A program made the translations under genes and the position numbers. Under the pieces are notes generated by a model that saw only the letters and a list, made by a program, of their open reading frames with translations, ran no database searches and was not told where the DNA came from. A stretch of 64,000 nt of DNA. It comes from Singulisphaera acidiphila DSM 18658 (GTDB lineage Bacteria > Planctomycetota > Planctomycetia > Isosphaerales > Isosphaeraceae). The DNA lies in the NCBI RefSeq assembly GCF_000242455.2, contig NC_019892.1, positions 1,860,001 to 1,924,000 on the forward strand, in the 5' to 3' direction. Of the stretch, positions 19,190-28,332 are shown in pieces (within the stretch, counting starts at the first letter, position 1; each line of letters begins with the position of its first letter).

Positions 19190-21490
19190 ATGTTCGATCG
19201 ACAGCAACTGACGCGCAACGGCCCGGCGTCGGCCTTCCTGCTGGCGATCATCTTTCTGACGCTGAGCCTGGCCCACTACGACCCGGCCGACCCGCCCGGT
19301 CATTCGACCGAGCCGGTCCGCTCCTCCCCCGCCAATCCTTGTGGGCCGGTCGGAGCTGCCCTGGCTCACGTCATGTTCACGGCGGTTGGTTGGACCTCGT
19401 TTCTGATCGTCGTCGGGCTGGTGTCGATCAACCTCCTCTGGTTCACTCGGCGCTCGGTTTCGGAGAAGACCGGCCCCTTGGCCGGCTTTGCCCTTCTCAC
19501 GGCCGTCACGGCGACGCTCATTCATAAGTATGGAAGAGACCTCAATCCTCGCCCCTTGGTGGGGAGTGGGGGTTACCTCGGTGCGCTGGCGGTCGCCTTC
19601 TTCGAGGGGCAGTTCGGCCTGCTCGGGATGCTCCTGATCCTCGCGGCGGCCGGCCTGGTCGGTCTCTCGCTCTGTGCCGAACCCTTGTTCGTCTGGCCGG
19701 TTCAGGAGCTCATTCGCGTCTTCGGGATCAAGGCCAGGCGGAAGCCGGTGGAGGAGCCCGAACCGGTTCCTGACGCCAACTCGGCGATGCTGATGCCGGG
19801 GCAATTTGCGCTGGTGGATACCACGACCCGGCTGTCACCGATCGCCTCGCGACCGGCCCTCACGCGCTCGCCATCGCCTGACGAACTGATTCCCGACGCG
19901 GGGGCGCGCGGTCTCAACCAGCCCGCCGTGACCAAGCCGGCCGTCGTGAATCCCTCCACGCCGATTCCGGTTGCGCCGACCGGTGGCGGTTACCAACTCC
20001 CTCCGCTCGAGCTTTTGGAACCGCTTCCCTCGTTCCCGGTTCACGAGCACGAGGCGAAGATCAATGCGCGGGCCTTACTGGTCGAACGGACCCTGCTCGA
20101 CTTCGGTTATAAAGTGCGGGTCGTCCAGATCGATACCGGCCCGGTAATCACTCAGTTCGAGATTGAACTGGAAGCGGGTCTGCGGGTTTCACGGATTATC
20201 AGCCTGGCCGACGACCTTGCGATCGCGATGGCGGTCCCCAGCGTCCGGATCGTGGCGCCGATTCCGGGCAAGACGACCGTCGGGATCGAAGTGCCGAACG
20301 AGCTCCGGGCGATGGTCAAGCTGGGCGAAGTCGTCACGGAGATCCATAACCGGAACGACAAGCTCAAGATCCCCCTCTTCCTGGGCAAGGACGTCAAGGG
20401 AGCCCCGCTCGCCTTCGACCTGGCCGACATGCCTCACTTGTTGATCGCAGGTCGAACCGGCACCGGAAAATCGGTCTGCTTGAATGCGATGATCCTCTCG
20501 ATCCTGATGACCAAGCGTCCGGACGAGGTCAAGCTGATCCTGATCGACCCCAAGATGGTCGAGCTCTCGCAGTTCAAGAAGATCCCGCACCTGATGCACC
20601 CGGTCGTCACCGACATGAAGAAGGCCGAGTCCCTCTTGTCGTGGGCCTGCGACAAGATGGACGAGCGGTACGGCTACCTGGCCCGGGCGGGGGTCCGCAA
20701 CATCCAGACATACAATCAGCTCGGTGCTGACGAGATCTACTCACGTCTCCGCCCCGAAGACGACGAGGAGATGGCGCGGATTCCCACCTACATGCCGTAC
20801 ATCGTGATCATCGCCGACGAGATGGCCGACCTGATGATGACGGCGGCCAAGGAGGTGGAGTCGCATATCGTCCGCCTGGCGCAGAAGGCCCGTGCGGTCG
20901 GGATGCACTTGATCGTCGCGACCCAGAAGCCGACGGTCGATGTGATCACCGGTCTGATCAAAGGCAACCTCCCCGCGCGGATTGCGTTCCAGGTCGCCAG
21001 TCGCGGCGACTCGCGGGTCGTGCTCGATGAGATGGGCGCTGACAAGCTGCTCGGCAATGGTGACATGCTCTTCCTCTTCCCCGGCACGTCGCACATCGTC
21101 CGGGCTCAGGGGACCTACGTCTCCGACGCCGAGGTCAATCGGGTCTGCCAGTACCTCGAGCAATTCCCGGCCGAGTTCAGTCGCGAACTCGTACAGATGC
21201 AGGTCAGCGGCGGCCCCGGCGGTAAAGAGCGAGGCGCGGCCCTGAAGGAGCGGGACGAGCTTTACGAACCGGCCATCGAGATCATCATTCGCGAGGGCCG
21301 CGGTTCTTGTTCGCTGCTCCAGCGCGCCCTCGGCATCGGCTACGGCCGCGCCGCCCGCTTGATCGACTTCATGGCCGAAGACGGCATCGTTGGCGAATTC
21401 AAGAGCGGCTCCGCGCGTGAGGTCCTCTACTCCTGGGACGAGTGGGAAGCGCTCAAGAATGGCGGTGAAGTGTCAGCTCACTCTGTCTAA
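19190..21490 (+). CDS. ftsK: DNA translocase FtsK/SpoIIIE
   Basis: A 766-residue ATP-driven DNA pump for chromosome segregation at division. The ATG at 19190 has GAGGA seven bases upstream. The N-terminus has four hydrophobic membrane segments (about 15-180). A Pro-rich linker leads to the motor, with Walker A GRTGTGKS at 421-428 and Walker B IVIIADEMADLM. The C-terminal gamma winged helix (about 695-765) contains GYGRAARLIDFMAEDGIVG, the part that reads KOPS-type sites. Length and domain order are normal. Confidence 0.96.
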   Translation: MFDRQQLTRNGPASAFLLAIIFLTLSLAHYDPADPPGHSTEPVRSSPANPCGPVGAALAHVMFTAVGWTSFLIVVGLVSINLLWFTRRSVSEKTGPLAGFALLTAVTATLIHKYGRDLNPRPLVGSGGYLGALAVAFFEGQFGLLGMLLILAAAGLVGLSLCAEPLFVWPVQELIRVFGIKARRKPVEEPEPVPDANSAMLMPGQFALVDTTTRLSPIASRPALTRSPSPDELIPDAGARGLNQPAVTKPAVVNPSTPIPVAPTGGGYQLPPLELLEPLPSFPVHEHEAKINARALLVERTLLDFGYKVRVVQIDTGPVITQFEIELEAGLRVSRIISLADDLAIAMAVPSVRIVAPIPGKTTVGIEVPNELRAMVKLGEVVTEIHNRNDKLKIPLFLGKDVKGAPLAFDLADMPHLLIAGRTGTGKSVCLNAMILSILMTKRPDEVKLILIDPKMVELSQFKKIPHLMHPVVTDMKKAESLLSWACDKMDERYGYLARAGVRNIQTYNQLGADEIYSRLRPEDDEEMARIPTYMPYIVIIADEMADLMMTAAKEVESHIVRLAQKARAVGMHLIVATQKPTVDVITGLIKGNLPARIAFQVASRGDSRVVLDEMGADKLLGNGDMLFLFPGTSHIVRAQGTYVSDAEVNRVCQYLEQFPAEFSRELVQMQVSGGPGGKERGAALKERDELYEPAIEIIIREGRGSCSLLQRALGIGYGRAARLIDFMAEDGIVGEFKSGSAREVLYSWDEWEALKNGGEVSAHSV

Positions 21491-22200
21491 ATGCCCATGG
21501 ACCGACCAGCGAGAAGGATTGACATCGGCATGATGTCATTTCTGGAGCGGGCAGGAGAGATCGCCTCACCCGTCAGATCAACCTCTGACCGCGACTTCGT
21601 ACACCTCCTCCGCGCGTGCGATCCCTGCCCCTCTTTTCCGCCTTGGGCTTCTACTCGGGAACGCTGCGCTCAGTGACAGAGTTGAACGTCCCCCCTTCGA
21701 CCGGAACCTCGACCGTCTTTTTGAGTAAGATCAAAGCCTTGGCTTTCCCATCGGGGCTAACCGTCCGGTGAATCATGGAGACGGTAGTTGGTAATAAAAA
21801 TGACAGGACTGTTCAAACCACGGATGATTGCAAGTAGCATAAGGTAATTGGAATCGGTCTATCCTGCCACCATGTGATCCGGGGCGCTCCGTCGTACCAA
21901 CGGTGGGAGAAGAAAGCGATGTGCCACACCGAGCATGATCAGAACAAGGTGTGGCTCATCCCGGCCTTTGCGGTGGCCATTGCCCTTGCGGCCGGGGGGC
22001 GAACTCGCCCCGATCCCCGATCCCCGATGACTTCGATGCTGCCGTTGGCCGTCTGCGAGCCTTCGGTTTGCTGAAGTAACCCCTACGGTCCGGTTCAGTC
22101 TCGATGCCTATTGGAAATAGGGCGGGAACAGCGAGTTCATAGCGTGTCGGGCGCTTGCCGTGGATTTCCGCGATTCGGTTTGGATGGCCATGAGGGGCTG
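21491..22200. other. Gene-poor 710-bp region with possible gene remnants
   Basis: No convincing gene. Two weak items: a minus-strand frame 21651-21776 (about 41 residues, including SPDGKAKALILLKKTVEVP) that reads like the C-terminal end of a lost gene; and a plus-strand ATG at 21919 with GGGAGA upstream that starts a short membrane-like peptide (VWLIPAFAVAIALAAGG). The latter runs into a G6 tract, where a one-base shift would give a cleaner C-terminal end. Either may be decay products. Confidence 0.3.
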
Positions 22201-25200
22201 ATGACTCGAGGAATGATCCTGAGCCGTTTGGTCGTTGTGGTTTTCTTTCACACGATGGCGTTGGCCGATGACGTGCCCTCGAAGCCCTCGTTCGATCGGC
22301 AGGTGATGCCTCTGCTGAAGGTCCGGTGCGTCAAGTGCCACGGGCCGGCCAAGCGGGAGGCGAAGCTGAGCTTGGCGTCACCGAATGGGTTTGCCCGGGG
22401 TGGGAAGAACGGAGAGCTCCTCGTTGCGGGGCGGCTTGAGGAAAGCCTGATCTGGAAGCGAATCGCCGATGACGAGATGCCGCCCGACGAACCGCTGACC
22501 GAGGATGAGAAGCAAATCCTTCAGCGCTGGATCGAAGCTGGGGTGCCTGGACTCCCCAAGCTCGTCTCGGGAGCACCGGAGGCTGCCGACCACTGGGCGT
22601 TCGCCCCTCTCCGTTCGCCGACTCTGCCCGAGGTTCGTGTCGGTCCGCTTGCCGCAAACCCGATCGACCGCCTCCTTCTTCCGGGACTCGAGGCTGAGGG
22701 GCTGAGTCTGGGACTCGAAGCCGATCGGCAGACCCTCGCGCGTCGTGTGAGCTTCGACCTGACCGGTGTTCCACCGACGCCCGCAGAGGTTGCTGCCTTC
22801 CTGTCCGACAGTAGCCCCGACGCTTACGGGCGAATGGTCGAACGCTATCTCGCCTCGCCGCGGTATGGCGAGCGCTGGGGCAAGTACTGGCTCGACGCCG
22901 CTGGGTACGCCGACTCCAATGGCTATTTCGCGGCTGACAGCGACCGTCCTCTCGCTTACCGCTATCGCGACTATGTGATCCGCTCCTGGAACCAGGACAA
23001 GCCGCTCGATCAGTTCGTCCGCGAGCAACTGGCCGGTGACGAACTTTCCGGTTATCGGCCGGGCGATCAGGTGACGCCCGAAGTGGTGGATCAGCTTGTA
23101 GCCGGGCACTTTTTGCGGAACTCGCAGGATGGAACCGGCGAGAGCGATGGGAATCCCGACGAGCTTCGCGCCGACCGCTATGCGGTACTCGAAGGGGCGA
23201 TCGAGATCATTGGCTCGTCGCTTTTTGGCATGACCTTCCAGTGTGCCCGCTGTCACGATCACAAGTTCGAGCCCATCACGCAGAAGGACTATTATCAACT
23301 CCAGGCGATCCTCTACCCGGCGTTTCCGGTCGACCATTGGGTCAAACCGAACGAGCGTGTCGTGGACGCGCCGCTCTCCGCCGAGCTTGAGGAATGGACA
23401 GCGCGGACGAAGGCGCTCGAAGGGCAGATCGCATCCTTGAAATCGGAGTTTCGGGTCTGGTCCGAGCGGAACCGGAGCAAGGGGGCCGTGCGGTTCCAGG
23501 ACAACTTCGACGCCGAGCCCGGCCGACTCTCGCTGGCCTGGAGCTCGAAGGCGCCGGCGGATGCCACGCCCTTCGGTTCTCCCCCGGTCAACCTCGACTC
23601 CGAGGTGGCTCCCGGTGCCCTGATCCAAGACGGCGTTTTGAGAATTATCGAGTCAGGGACCGGGGGCAATCGGTTCCTTTCAACGAAGCAGGCGTTCGAC
23701 TGGACTCCCGACAACAAGGGCGGGTGGATCCAGGTGACGTTCGACCTGGTGGACCGAAAGCTCAACGTCGACGGCGTTCCGGCCGAGCGAGTGGGGTTTT
23801 ACCTGGCACTTGCGGACTATGAGGACAAGAAAAAGGCCGGGGGAGGCAATGTCCTGATCGACGGCAACCCGTCCGGAGGGGCAGAGGTCCATGTCGACTA
23901 CCCGGGAGCGGACTCACGCGCAGCCGGCAAGATCGGCGGAACCGGCTACGAGTCAGGGCATCGCTATGGCGTGCGGATTACGAATGAAGGGGAAAATAAA
24001 TACCGCCTCGAACATGTGGTTGACTGGCAGCCCGAAGGGCCGGCGGTGACGCTGACCGCGGCCGATCTGCCCGACGGAGGATTCGGCTTCGAGTATTGCT
24101 GTAACCGCAGTTTCGTGGTGGATCACTTGCTCATTGAGGCGGGTGAGAAACCTGCTGAGGATTCCGACGCTCAGATCCGCAACGCGGAGCAAAAGGGATA
24201 CACGGACAGGCTCAAGGCGATCGAGTCGAAGCGGACTGCCCGGCCAGGGAAGATCGCCTGGGTTCACGACCTCGAGGCGACCCCTCCTGAGGTTCACCTG
24301 CTGCTTCGAGGGAACTACTCCGCTCGCGGACCGGTGGTCGAGCCTGGCATTCCGGCGGTACTGGCCGATCCCGACAACCCTTTCAGGGTGGGGTCCCCAA
24401 CTGCGGGGTTGCCCTCTACGGGGGCCCGGCTGGCGCTGGCGAACTGGATCACGCGGCCTGGCTCTCGGGCCTCGGCGCTGCTGGCACGCGTTACGGTCAA
24501 TCGGATTTGGCAGTATCATTTCGGCGTGGGCTTGGTCGCGACTCCTGAGAACCTCGGCTACTCGGGTGCGCCTCCGTTGCACGCGCCACTCCTGGAGGAA
24601 CTGTCCAGAACGCTGGTGGAGAGCGGCTGGAGTGCCAAGGTACTGAACCGGCTGATCGTGAACTCGAGAGCCTACCGCCAAACGAGCAAAGCGACCGAGC
24701 CTGGCGAAGTACGGGACCCCGGCAACGGTTTGCTCTGGCGGTATCCGATGCGGCGGCTTGATGCTGAGGCAATCCGCGACGCGATGCTTGCTGCTTCGGG
24801 CGAGCTCGACGGGCGGATGGGCGGCCCATACGTTCCGGCTGAGCGTAAGGGAAACGGCACAGTCGCGGTCGAGGAGTCAGTGAACGGCGCACATCGACGG
24901 TCGGTCTACCTTCAGCAGAGGCGCACGCATGTGGTCGGTGTGCTCGAGGATTTCGATGCTCCATCGATCGTCATTAACTGCACCCGACGCAATGCGACGA
25001 CCATCCCATTGCAGTCGTTGAGCCTGCTCAATTCCGACTTCGTGCTCGCCCGCGCCCGTGTCATGGCCCAGCGACTGGAGCGTGAGGCCGGTCCGAGCGC
25101 CGCCGGCAAGGTTGCTCATGCCTTCCTCGTGGCGGTCGGTCGAGCGCCGACTGAGGACGAGTTGGCTGCGGCGAAGCGGTTCCTCGACGCTCAGCCGGCG

Positions 25201-25293
25201 CGATACCAAGGTCAGGCCGACGCAGTCGAGCGCTCCTGGGCCGACTTTTGCCAGGCGCTCCTGGCGAGCAATGCCTTTTTATACGTGGAATGA
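22201..25293 (+). CDS. Planctomycete cytochrome-type DUF1549/DUF1553 protein with LamG-like insert
   Basis: A 1030-residue exported protein. The ATG at 22201 has GAGGGG upstream and is followed by a signal peptide ending near MALADD. A planctomycete cytochrome c-type domain has a CXXCH haem site at 43-47 (CVKCH). DUF1549 follows, with CARCHDHKFEPI in its C-terminal part. A beta-rich insert (about 420-650, RFQDNFDAEPGRL..) resembles a LamG/concanavalin-type domain. DUF1553 is at the C-terminus. These proteins are paired with DUF1501 genes across planctomycetes; a role in polysaccharide use is suspected, not proven. Its stop overlaps the next start. Confidence 0.93.
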   Translation: MTRGMILSRLVVVVFFHTMALADDVPSKPSFDRQVMPLLKVRCVKCHGPAKREAKLSLASPNGFARGGKNGELLVAGRLEESLIWKRIADDEMPPDEPLTEDEKQILQRWIEAGVPGLPKLVSGAPEAADHWAFAPLRSPTLPEVRVGPLAANPIDRLLLPGLEAEGLSLGLEADRQTLARRVSFDLTGVPPTPAEVAAFLSDSSPDAYGRMVERYLASPRYGERWGKYWLDAAGYADSNGYFAADSDRPLAYRYRDYVIRSWNQDKPLDQFVREQLAGDELSGYRPGDQVTPEVVDQLVAGHFLRNSQDGTGESDGNPDELRADRYAVLEGAIEIIGSSLFGMTFQCARCHDHKFEPITQKDYYQLQAILYPAFPVDHWVKPNERVVDAPLSAELEEWTARTKALEGQIASLKSEFRVWSERNRSKGAVRFQDNFDAEPGRLSLAWSSKAPADATPFGSPPVNLDSEVAPGALIQDGVLRIIESGTGGNRFLSTKQAFDWTPDNKGGWIQVTFDLVDRKLNVDGVPAERVGFYLALADYEDKKKAGGGNVLIDGNPSGGAEVHVDYPGADSRAAGKIGGTGYESGHRYGVRITNEGENKYRLEHVVDWQPEGPAVTLTAADLPDGGFGFEYCCNRSFVVDHLLIEAGEKPAEDSDAQIRNAEQKGYTDRLKAIESKRTARPGKIAWVHDLEATPPEVHLLLRGNYSARGPVVEPGIPAVLADPDNPFRVGSPTAGLPSTGARLALANWITRPGSRASALLARVTVNRIWQYHFGVGLVATPENLGYSGAPPLHAPLLEELSRTLVESGWSAKVLNRLIVNSRAYRQTSKATEPGEVRDPGNGLLWRYPMRRLDAEAIRDAMLAASGELDGRMGGPYVPAERKGNGTVAVEESVNGAHRRSVYLQQRRTHVVGVLEDFDAPSIVINCTRRNATTIPLQSLSLLNSDFVLARARVMAQRLEREAGPSAAGKVAHAFLVAVGRAPTEDELAAAKRFLDAQPARYQGQADAVERSWADFCQALLASNAFLYVE

Positions 25294-26732
25294 TCGAAAC
25301 TCAGGCCGTGGGGGGAATGGCGATGGGGGCCATCGAACGCGACGACTTTCGCCTCAACCGGCGCGCCTTCCTGTGCCGATCCGCCGGAACCCTGGGTTCG
25401 TTGGCGCTGGCGGATCTGTTGGCGATGGACGACCGGACACTCCGCGCCGAGTCCGTGGTAGGCGCAAGGCCGCCGCGCGCGAAATCGGTCATCTGCCTAT
25501 TCCAGCACGGTGGTCCGAGCCAGATGGATCTGTTCGATCCGAAGCCGGAGCTGACGCGCTGGGATCGGAAGCCATACCCGGGACAACTCGAAGTTCACTT
25601 CGACAAGCAGCAAGGGAACCTGCTTGCCTCGCCCTTCTCGTTCCGGCCTCGCGGCGAGTCGGGCCTCGAACTCTCCGAACTGCTCCCGCACACGGCCCGG
25701 ATCGTCGATGAGATGACCCTCGTGCGTTCGATGTCGACGGAGTCGGTCGATCACGAGTCGGCCCTGCGACTGATCCACTCGGGCAAGTTCCAGGCCGGGC
25801 GGCCGACGTTGGGCTCGTGGGTGATCTACGGGCTCGGGTCGGAGAACCGCGAGATGCCCGCCTATGTGGTTTTGAGTGACCCGGGAGGGCTGCCGGTCGA
25901 CGGCGTGCGGAACTGGACCTCAGGCTGGCTGCCGGCGGTCTACCAGGGCACCCCTTTTCGTTCGGGGGCCGCGCCGGTGCCGAACCTGGCGACGCCCGAC
26001 GGGGTGACGCAGGCTGCGCGGACGGGCCAGCTCGGGTTCATTGACGAGTTGAATCGAATCCACTTACGGAGGCATCCTGGCCGTTCCGAGCTCGACGCAC
26101 GAATTGCGAACTTCGAGACCGCCGCGCGGATGCAGACCGCCGTCCCGGACGTGCTCGACCTTTCGGATGAGACCGAGGAGACCAAGCGTCTCTATGGTCT
26201 GGATCGCGAGGAGACCCGGGAGTACGGCACGCGCTGTCTGCTGGCCCGGCGGTTGGTCGAGCGCGGGGTTCGGTTCGTCCAACTCTTTCTCAGTGGGCAA
26301 CCTTGGGACACGCACAGCAAGAACGCCGAGACGCTTAAGGGACTTTGCCGCCGGACCGATCAACCGAGCGCTGCGCTCGTGATGGACTTGAAGCGGCGGG
26401 GCTTACTCGACTCGACGATCGTGCTCTGGACCGGTGAGTTCGGCCGCCTTCCCATCTCCCAAGGGACCGACGGCCGCGACCACAACCGGCATGCATTCTC
26501 GCTCTGGCTGGCCGGAGGCGGGTTCAGACAGGGTTACTGTCATGGGGCCACCGACGAGTTCGGCTACAAGTCGGTCGAGAACATCGTCACGGTTCACGAT
26601 CTCCAGGCCACCCTGCTCCACTCGCTCGGGCTCGATCATCGCCGTCTCACGTTCCCTCACGACGGCCGCGACGACAGCCTGACCGATGCCGAAGTGACCA
26701 AGGCGCAAGTCGTCCACAGTCTCCTTGCCTGA
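25290..26732 (+). CDS. DUF1501 Tat-exported protein (sulfatase-like fold)
   Basis: About 480 residues. The ATG at 25290 overlaps the previous stop (ATGA), suggesting translational coupling; ATGs at 25317 and 25323 with a G-rich site upstream are alternatives. A twin-arginine signal is present (NRRAFL at 23-28, then a hydrophobic run SLALADLLA). The family features CLFQHGGPSQMDLFDPKP, the RCLLARRLVERGVRFVQ segment and TGEFGRLP/GRDHNRHAFS are all there. DUF1501 is related to the alkaline phosphatase/sulfatase fold; the substrate is unknown. Confidence 0.92.
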   Translation: MIETQAVGGMAMGAIERDDFRLNRRAFLCRSAGTLGSLALADLLAMDDRTLRAESVVGARPPRAKSVICLFQHGGPSQMDLFDPKPELTRWDRKPYPGQLEVHFDKQQGNLLASPFSFRPRGESGLELSELLPHTARIVDEMTLVRSMSTESVDHESALRLIHSGKFQAGRPTLGSWVIYGLGSENREMPAYVVLSDPGGLPVDGVRNWTSGWLPAVYQGTPFRSGAAPVPNLATPDGVTQAARTGQLGFIDELNRIHLRRHPGRSELDARIANFETAARMQTAVPDVLDLSDETEETKRLYGLDREETREYGTRCLLARRLVERGVRFVQLFLSGQPWDTHSKNAETLKGLCRRTDQPSAALVMDLKRRGLLDSTIVLWTGEFGRLPISQGTDGRDHNRHAFSLWLAGGGFRQGYCHGATDEFGYKSVENIVTVHDLQATLLHSLGLDHRRLTFPHDGRDDSLTDAEVTKAQVVHSLLA

Positions 26733-26762
26733 GCGACGGCGCCTGGTCCTTTTCCATCTGGC

Positions 26763-27410
26763 TCAGGTTTTGAGCGGCTCGCTGCTCCCGCCCTGATTCT
26801 GTGATGGAGAGCCGTTCCGCTCGAATCCGACGGCGGACCAGCGTGTTCCATTCCATCGCAGGTCGTTCACCCCGACAAACTCGATGGGGACGTCCGCAAA
26901 ATCGGCCTGGCTCAGGTCCTCCACCAGGCTGCAAAGCAAGACTCGGATCACCACGCCGTGGGCCACGACGACGATCGTCTCACCGCGATGCCGATCCGCC
27001 AGCGCTTGGAATGGGGGAACCGTTCGCGCTGCGATGTCCGCGAATGACTCTCCCCCTTCGTGGGTGTAGTCGAGGTCGCCGGCCATCCAATGCGTCATTG
27101 CTTGCTGATAGGTCGACCAGCCTTCGGCCTTGGGCTGCCCGCTGAGGGGACCCATTCGCCGTTCGTGAAGTGTTTCGATCACTTGGGGCACGAGTTGGCA
27201 GGCGCCTGCGATGGGCGTGGCGGTCTCGCGGGCGCGGAGCATCCCCGAGGAATAGACGGCGTCGGGTCGGAACGCAGCGAGCCGGACGGCCACGGTCGCG
27301 GCCTGGCTGCGTCCGCGGTCGCCCAAGTCAATGTCGGACTCGGCGCCGTGGAAGCAATCGGGGGACGAGGTTTCGGCGTGGCGGAGAAGAAGGACACGGG
27401 TTTCTTGCAA
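26763..27410 (-). CDS. Histidine phosphatase family protein (phosphoglycerate-mutase-like)
   Basis: About 215 residues. The TTG start at 27410 is chosen because GGAG lies seven bases upstream and it gives the usual short N-terminus before VLLLRHAET; the frame stays open upstream to 27584, overlapping the divergent adenylate kinase start. The catalytic His11 is in LRHAE (RHA instead of the usual RHG), and the second His is in VVAHGVVIR. MGPLSGQPK and HEGGES fit the family. The substrate could be a phosphosugar, a nucleotide or a protein. Confidence 0.85.
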   Translation of the reverse strand: MQETRVLLLRHAETSSPDCFHGAESDIDLGDRGRSQAATVAVRLAAFRPDAVYSSGMLRARETATPIAGACQLVPQVIETLHERRMGPLSGQPKAEGWSTYQQAMTHWMAGDLDYTHEGGESFADIAARTVPPFQALADRHRGETIVVVAHGVVIRVLLCSLVEDLSQADFADVPIEFVGVNDLRWNGTRWSAVGFERNGSPSQNQGGSSEPLKT

Positions 27411-27567
27411 CGGCTTGCTCCGTGGGGCAATAGTTCGGATTATGGAGGGAGTGGGTAAGTCGTGGAATTCTCTACGGTTCGGGTTGTCGAGCGGAACGCC
27501 CCCCCCCATGATGGTTGCCGCTGCTCCAGGTGATCCATCCCTCATAACGTCTTGTCGAGGACTTGCG

Positions 27568-28215
27568 ATGGCCGACTCCCACAAGTATCGGACGATTCTG
27601 CTGTTCGGAATGCCCGGTAGCGGTAAAGGGACTCAAGGGGCCGTGCTCGGCCAGTTGCCCGACCTTGTGCATGTCTCGATGGGGGATGTGTTTCGCAAGA
27701 TCCCGAAGTACGGCCAGTACGGTCAGCAGATCGCCCGCTTCACGTCGACCGGAGCGCTCGTCCCCGACGACTTGACCGTCAAAATCTGGGAGCGACACGT
27801 CCAGATCCTCGAGATGCAGGAGTTGCTTCTGCCCGACCAGCACACCCTGATCCTCGATGGTCTTCCTCGGAACTACCTTCAGGCCGAGCGGCTCGACCAC
27901 ATCCTGGACGTGGTCCAGATCTTCCACCTCGTGATCAACGATACGGTCAAAGCGAGCGAGCGACTCAAGGCGCGGGCATTGCGCGAGAATCGACTCGACG
28001 ACATGAACGAGGAGGTCATCAAGCGGCGGCTTAACACCTATTATGAGGAGACGTTCAAGACCCTGAGCTTCTATCCTCCGGAAACGGTCTACGAGGTGGA
28101 TGCGAGCCTGGCCCCGCTCGAAGTCCTTCGCCAAATCGTCAACCGGCTCTCTGAAATCCAGCAGAACCGCACGCCGGGCCGGCGTCCCTCGGCCATGTCC
28201 GAGACGGTTGGCTGA
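27568..28215 (+). CDS. adk: Adenylate kinase family nucleoside monophosphate kinase
   Basis: A 215-residue kinase with P-loop FGMPGSGKGTQ, a MGDVFRKIP AMP-binding start and DGLPRNYLQAERLD in place of the usual DGFPRT. The LID region around RALRENRLDDMNEEVIKRRL is short, with no Cys zinc site. The ATG at 27568 has GAGGA upstream. The C-terminus has a 20-residue Arg/Pro/Ser tail. It should make ADP from ATP and AMP, but the altered motif leaves room for a different nucleotide substrate. Confidence 0.82.
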   Translation: MADSHKYRTILLFGMPGSGKGTQGAVLGQLPDLVHVSMGDVFRKIPKYGQYGQQIARFTSTGALVPDDLTVKIWERHVQILEMQELLLPDQHTLILDGLPRNYLQAERLDHILDVVQIFHLVINDTVKASERLKARALRENRLDDMNEEVIKRRLNTYYEETFKTLSFYPPETVYEVDASLAPLEVLRQIVNRLSEIQQNRTPGRRPSAMSETVG

Positions 28216-28332
28216 CCAGCTCGATTGGGGGCGCGACTCCCTCCGTAGCCCCTTTTCGGTGTCTCGCTCGACGTGTAAGGTGGAGACGTCGCAGCCCGGG
28301 AGGCGCGTGCTTCGTTCTTCGAGGGAGATGAA

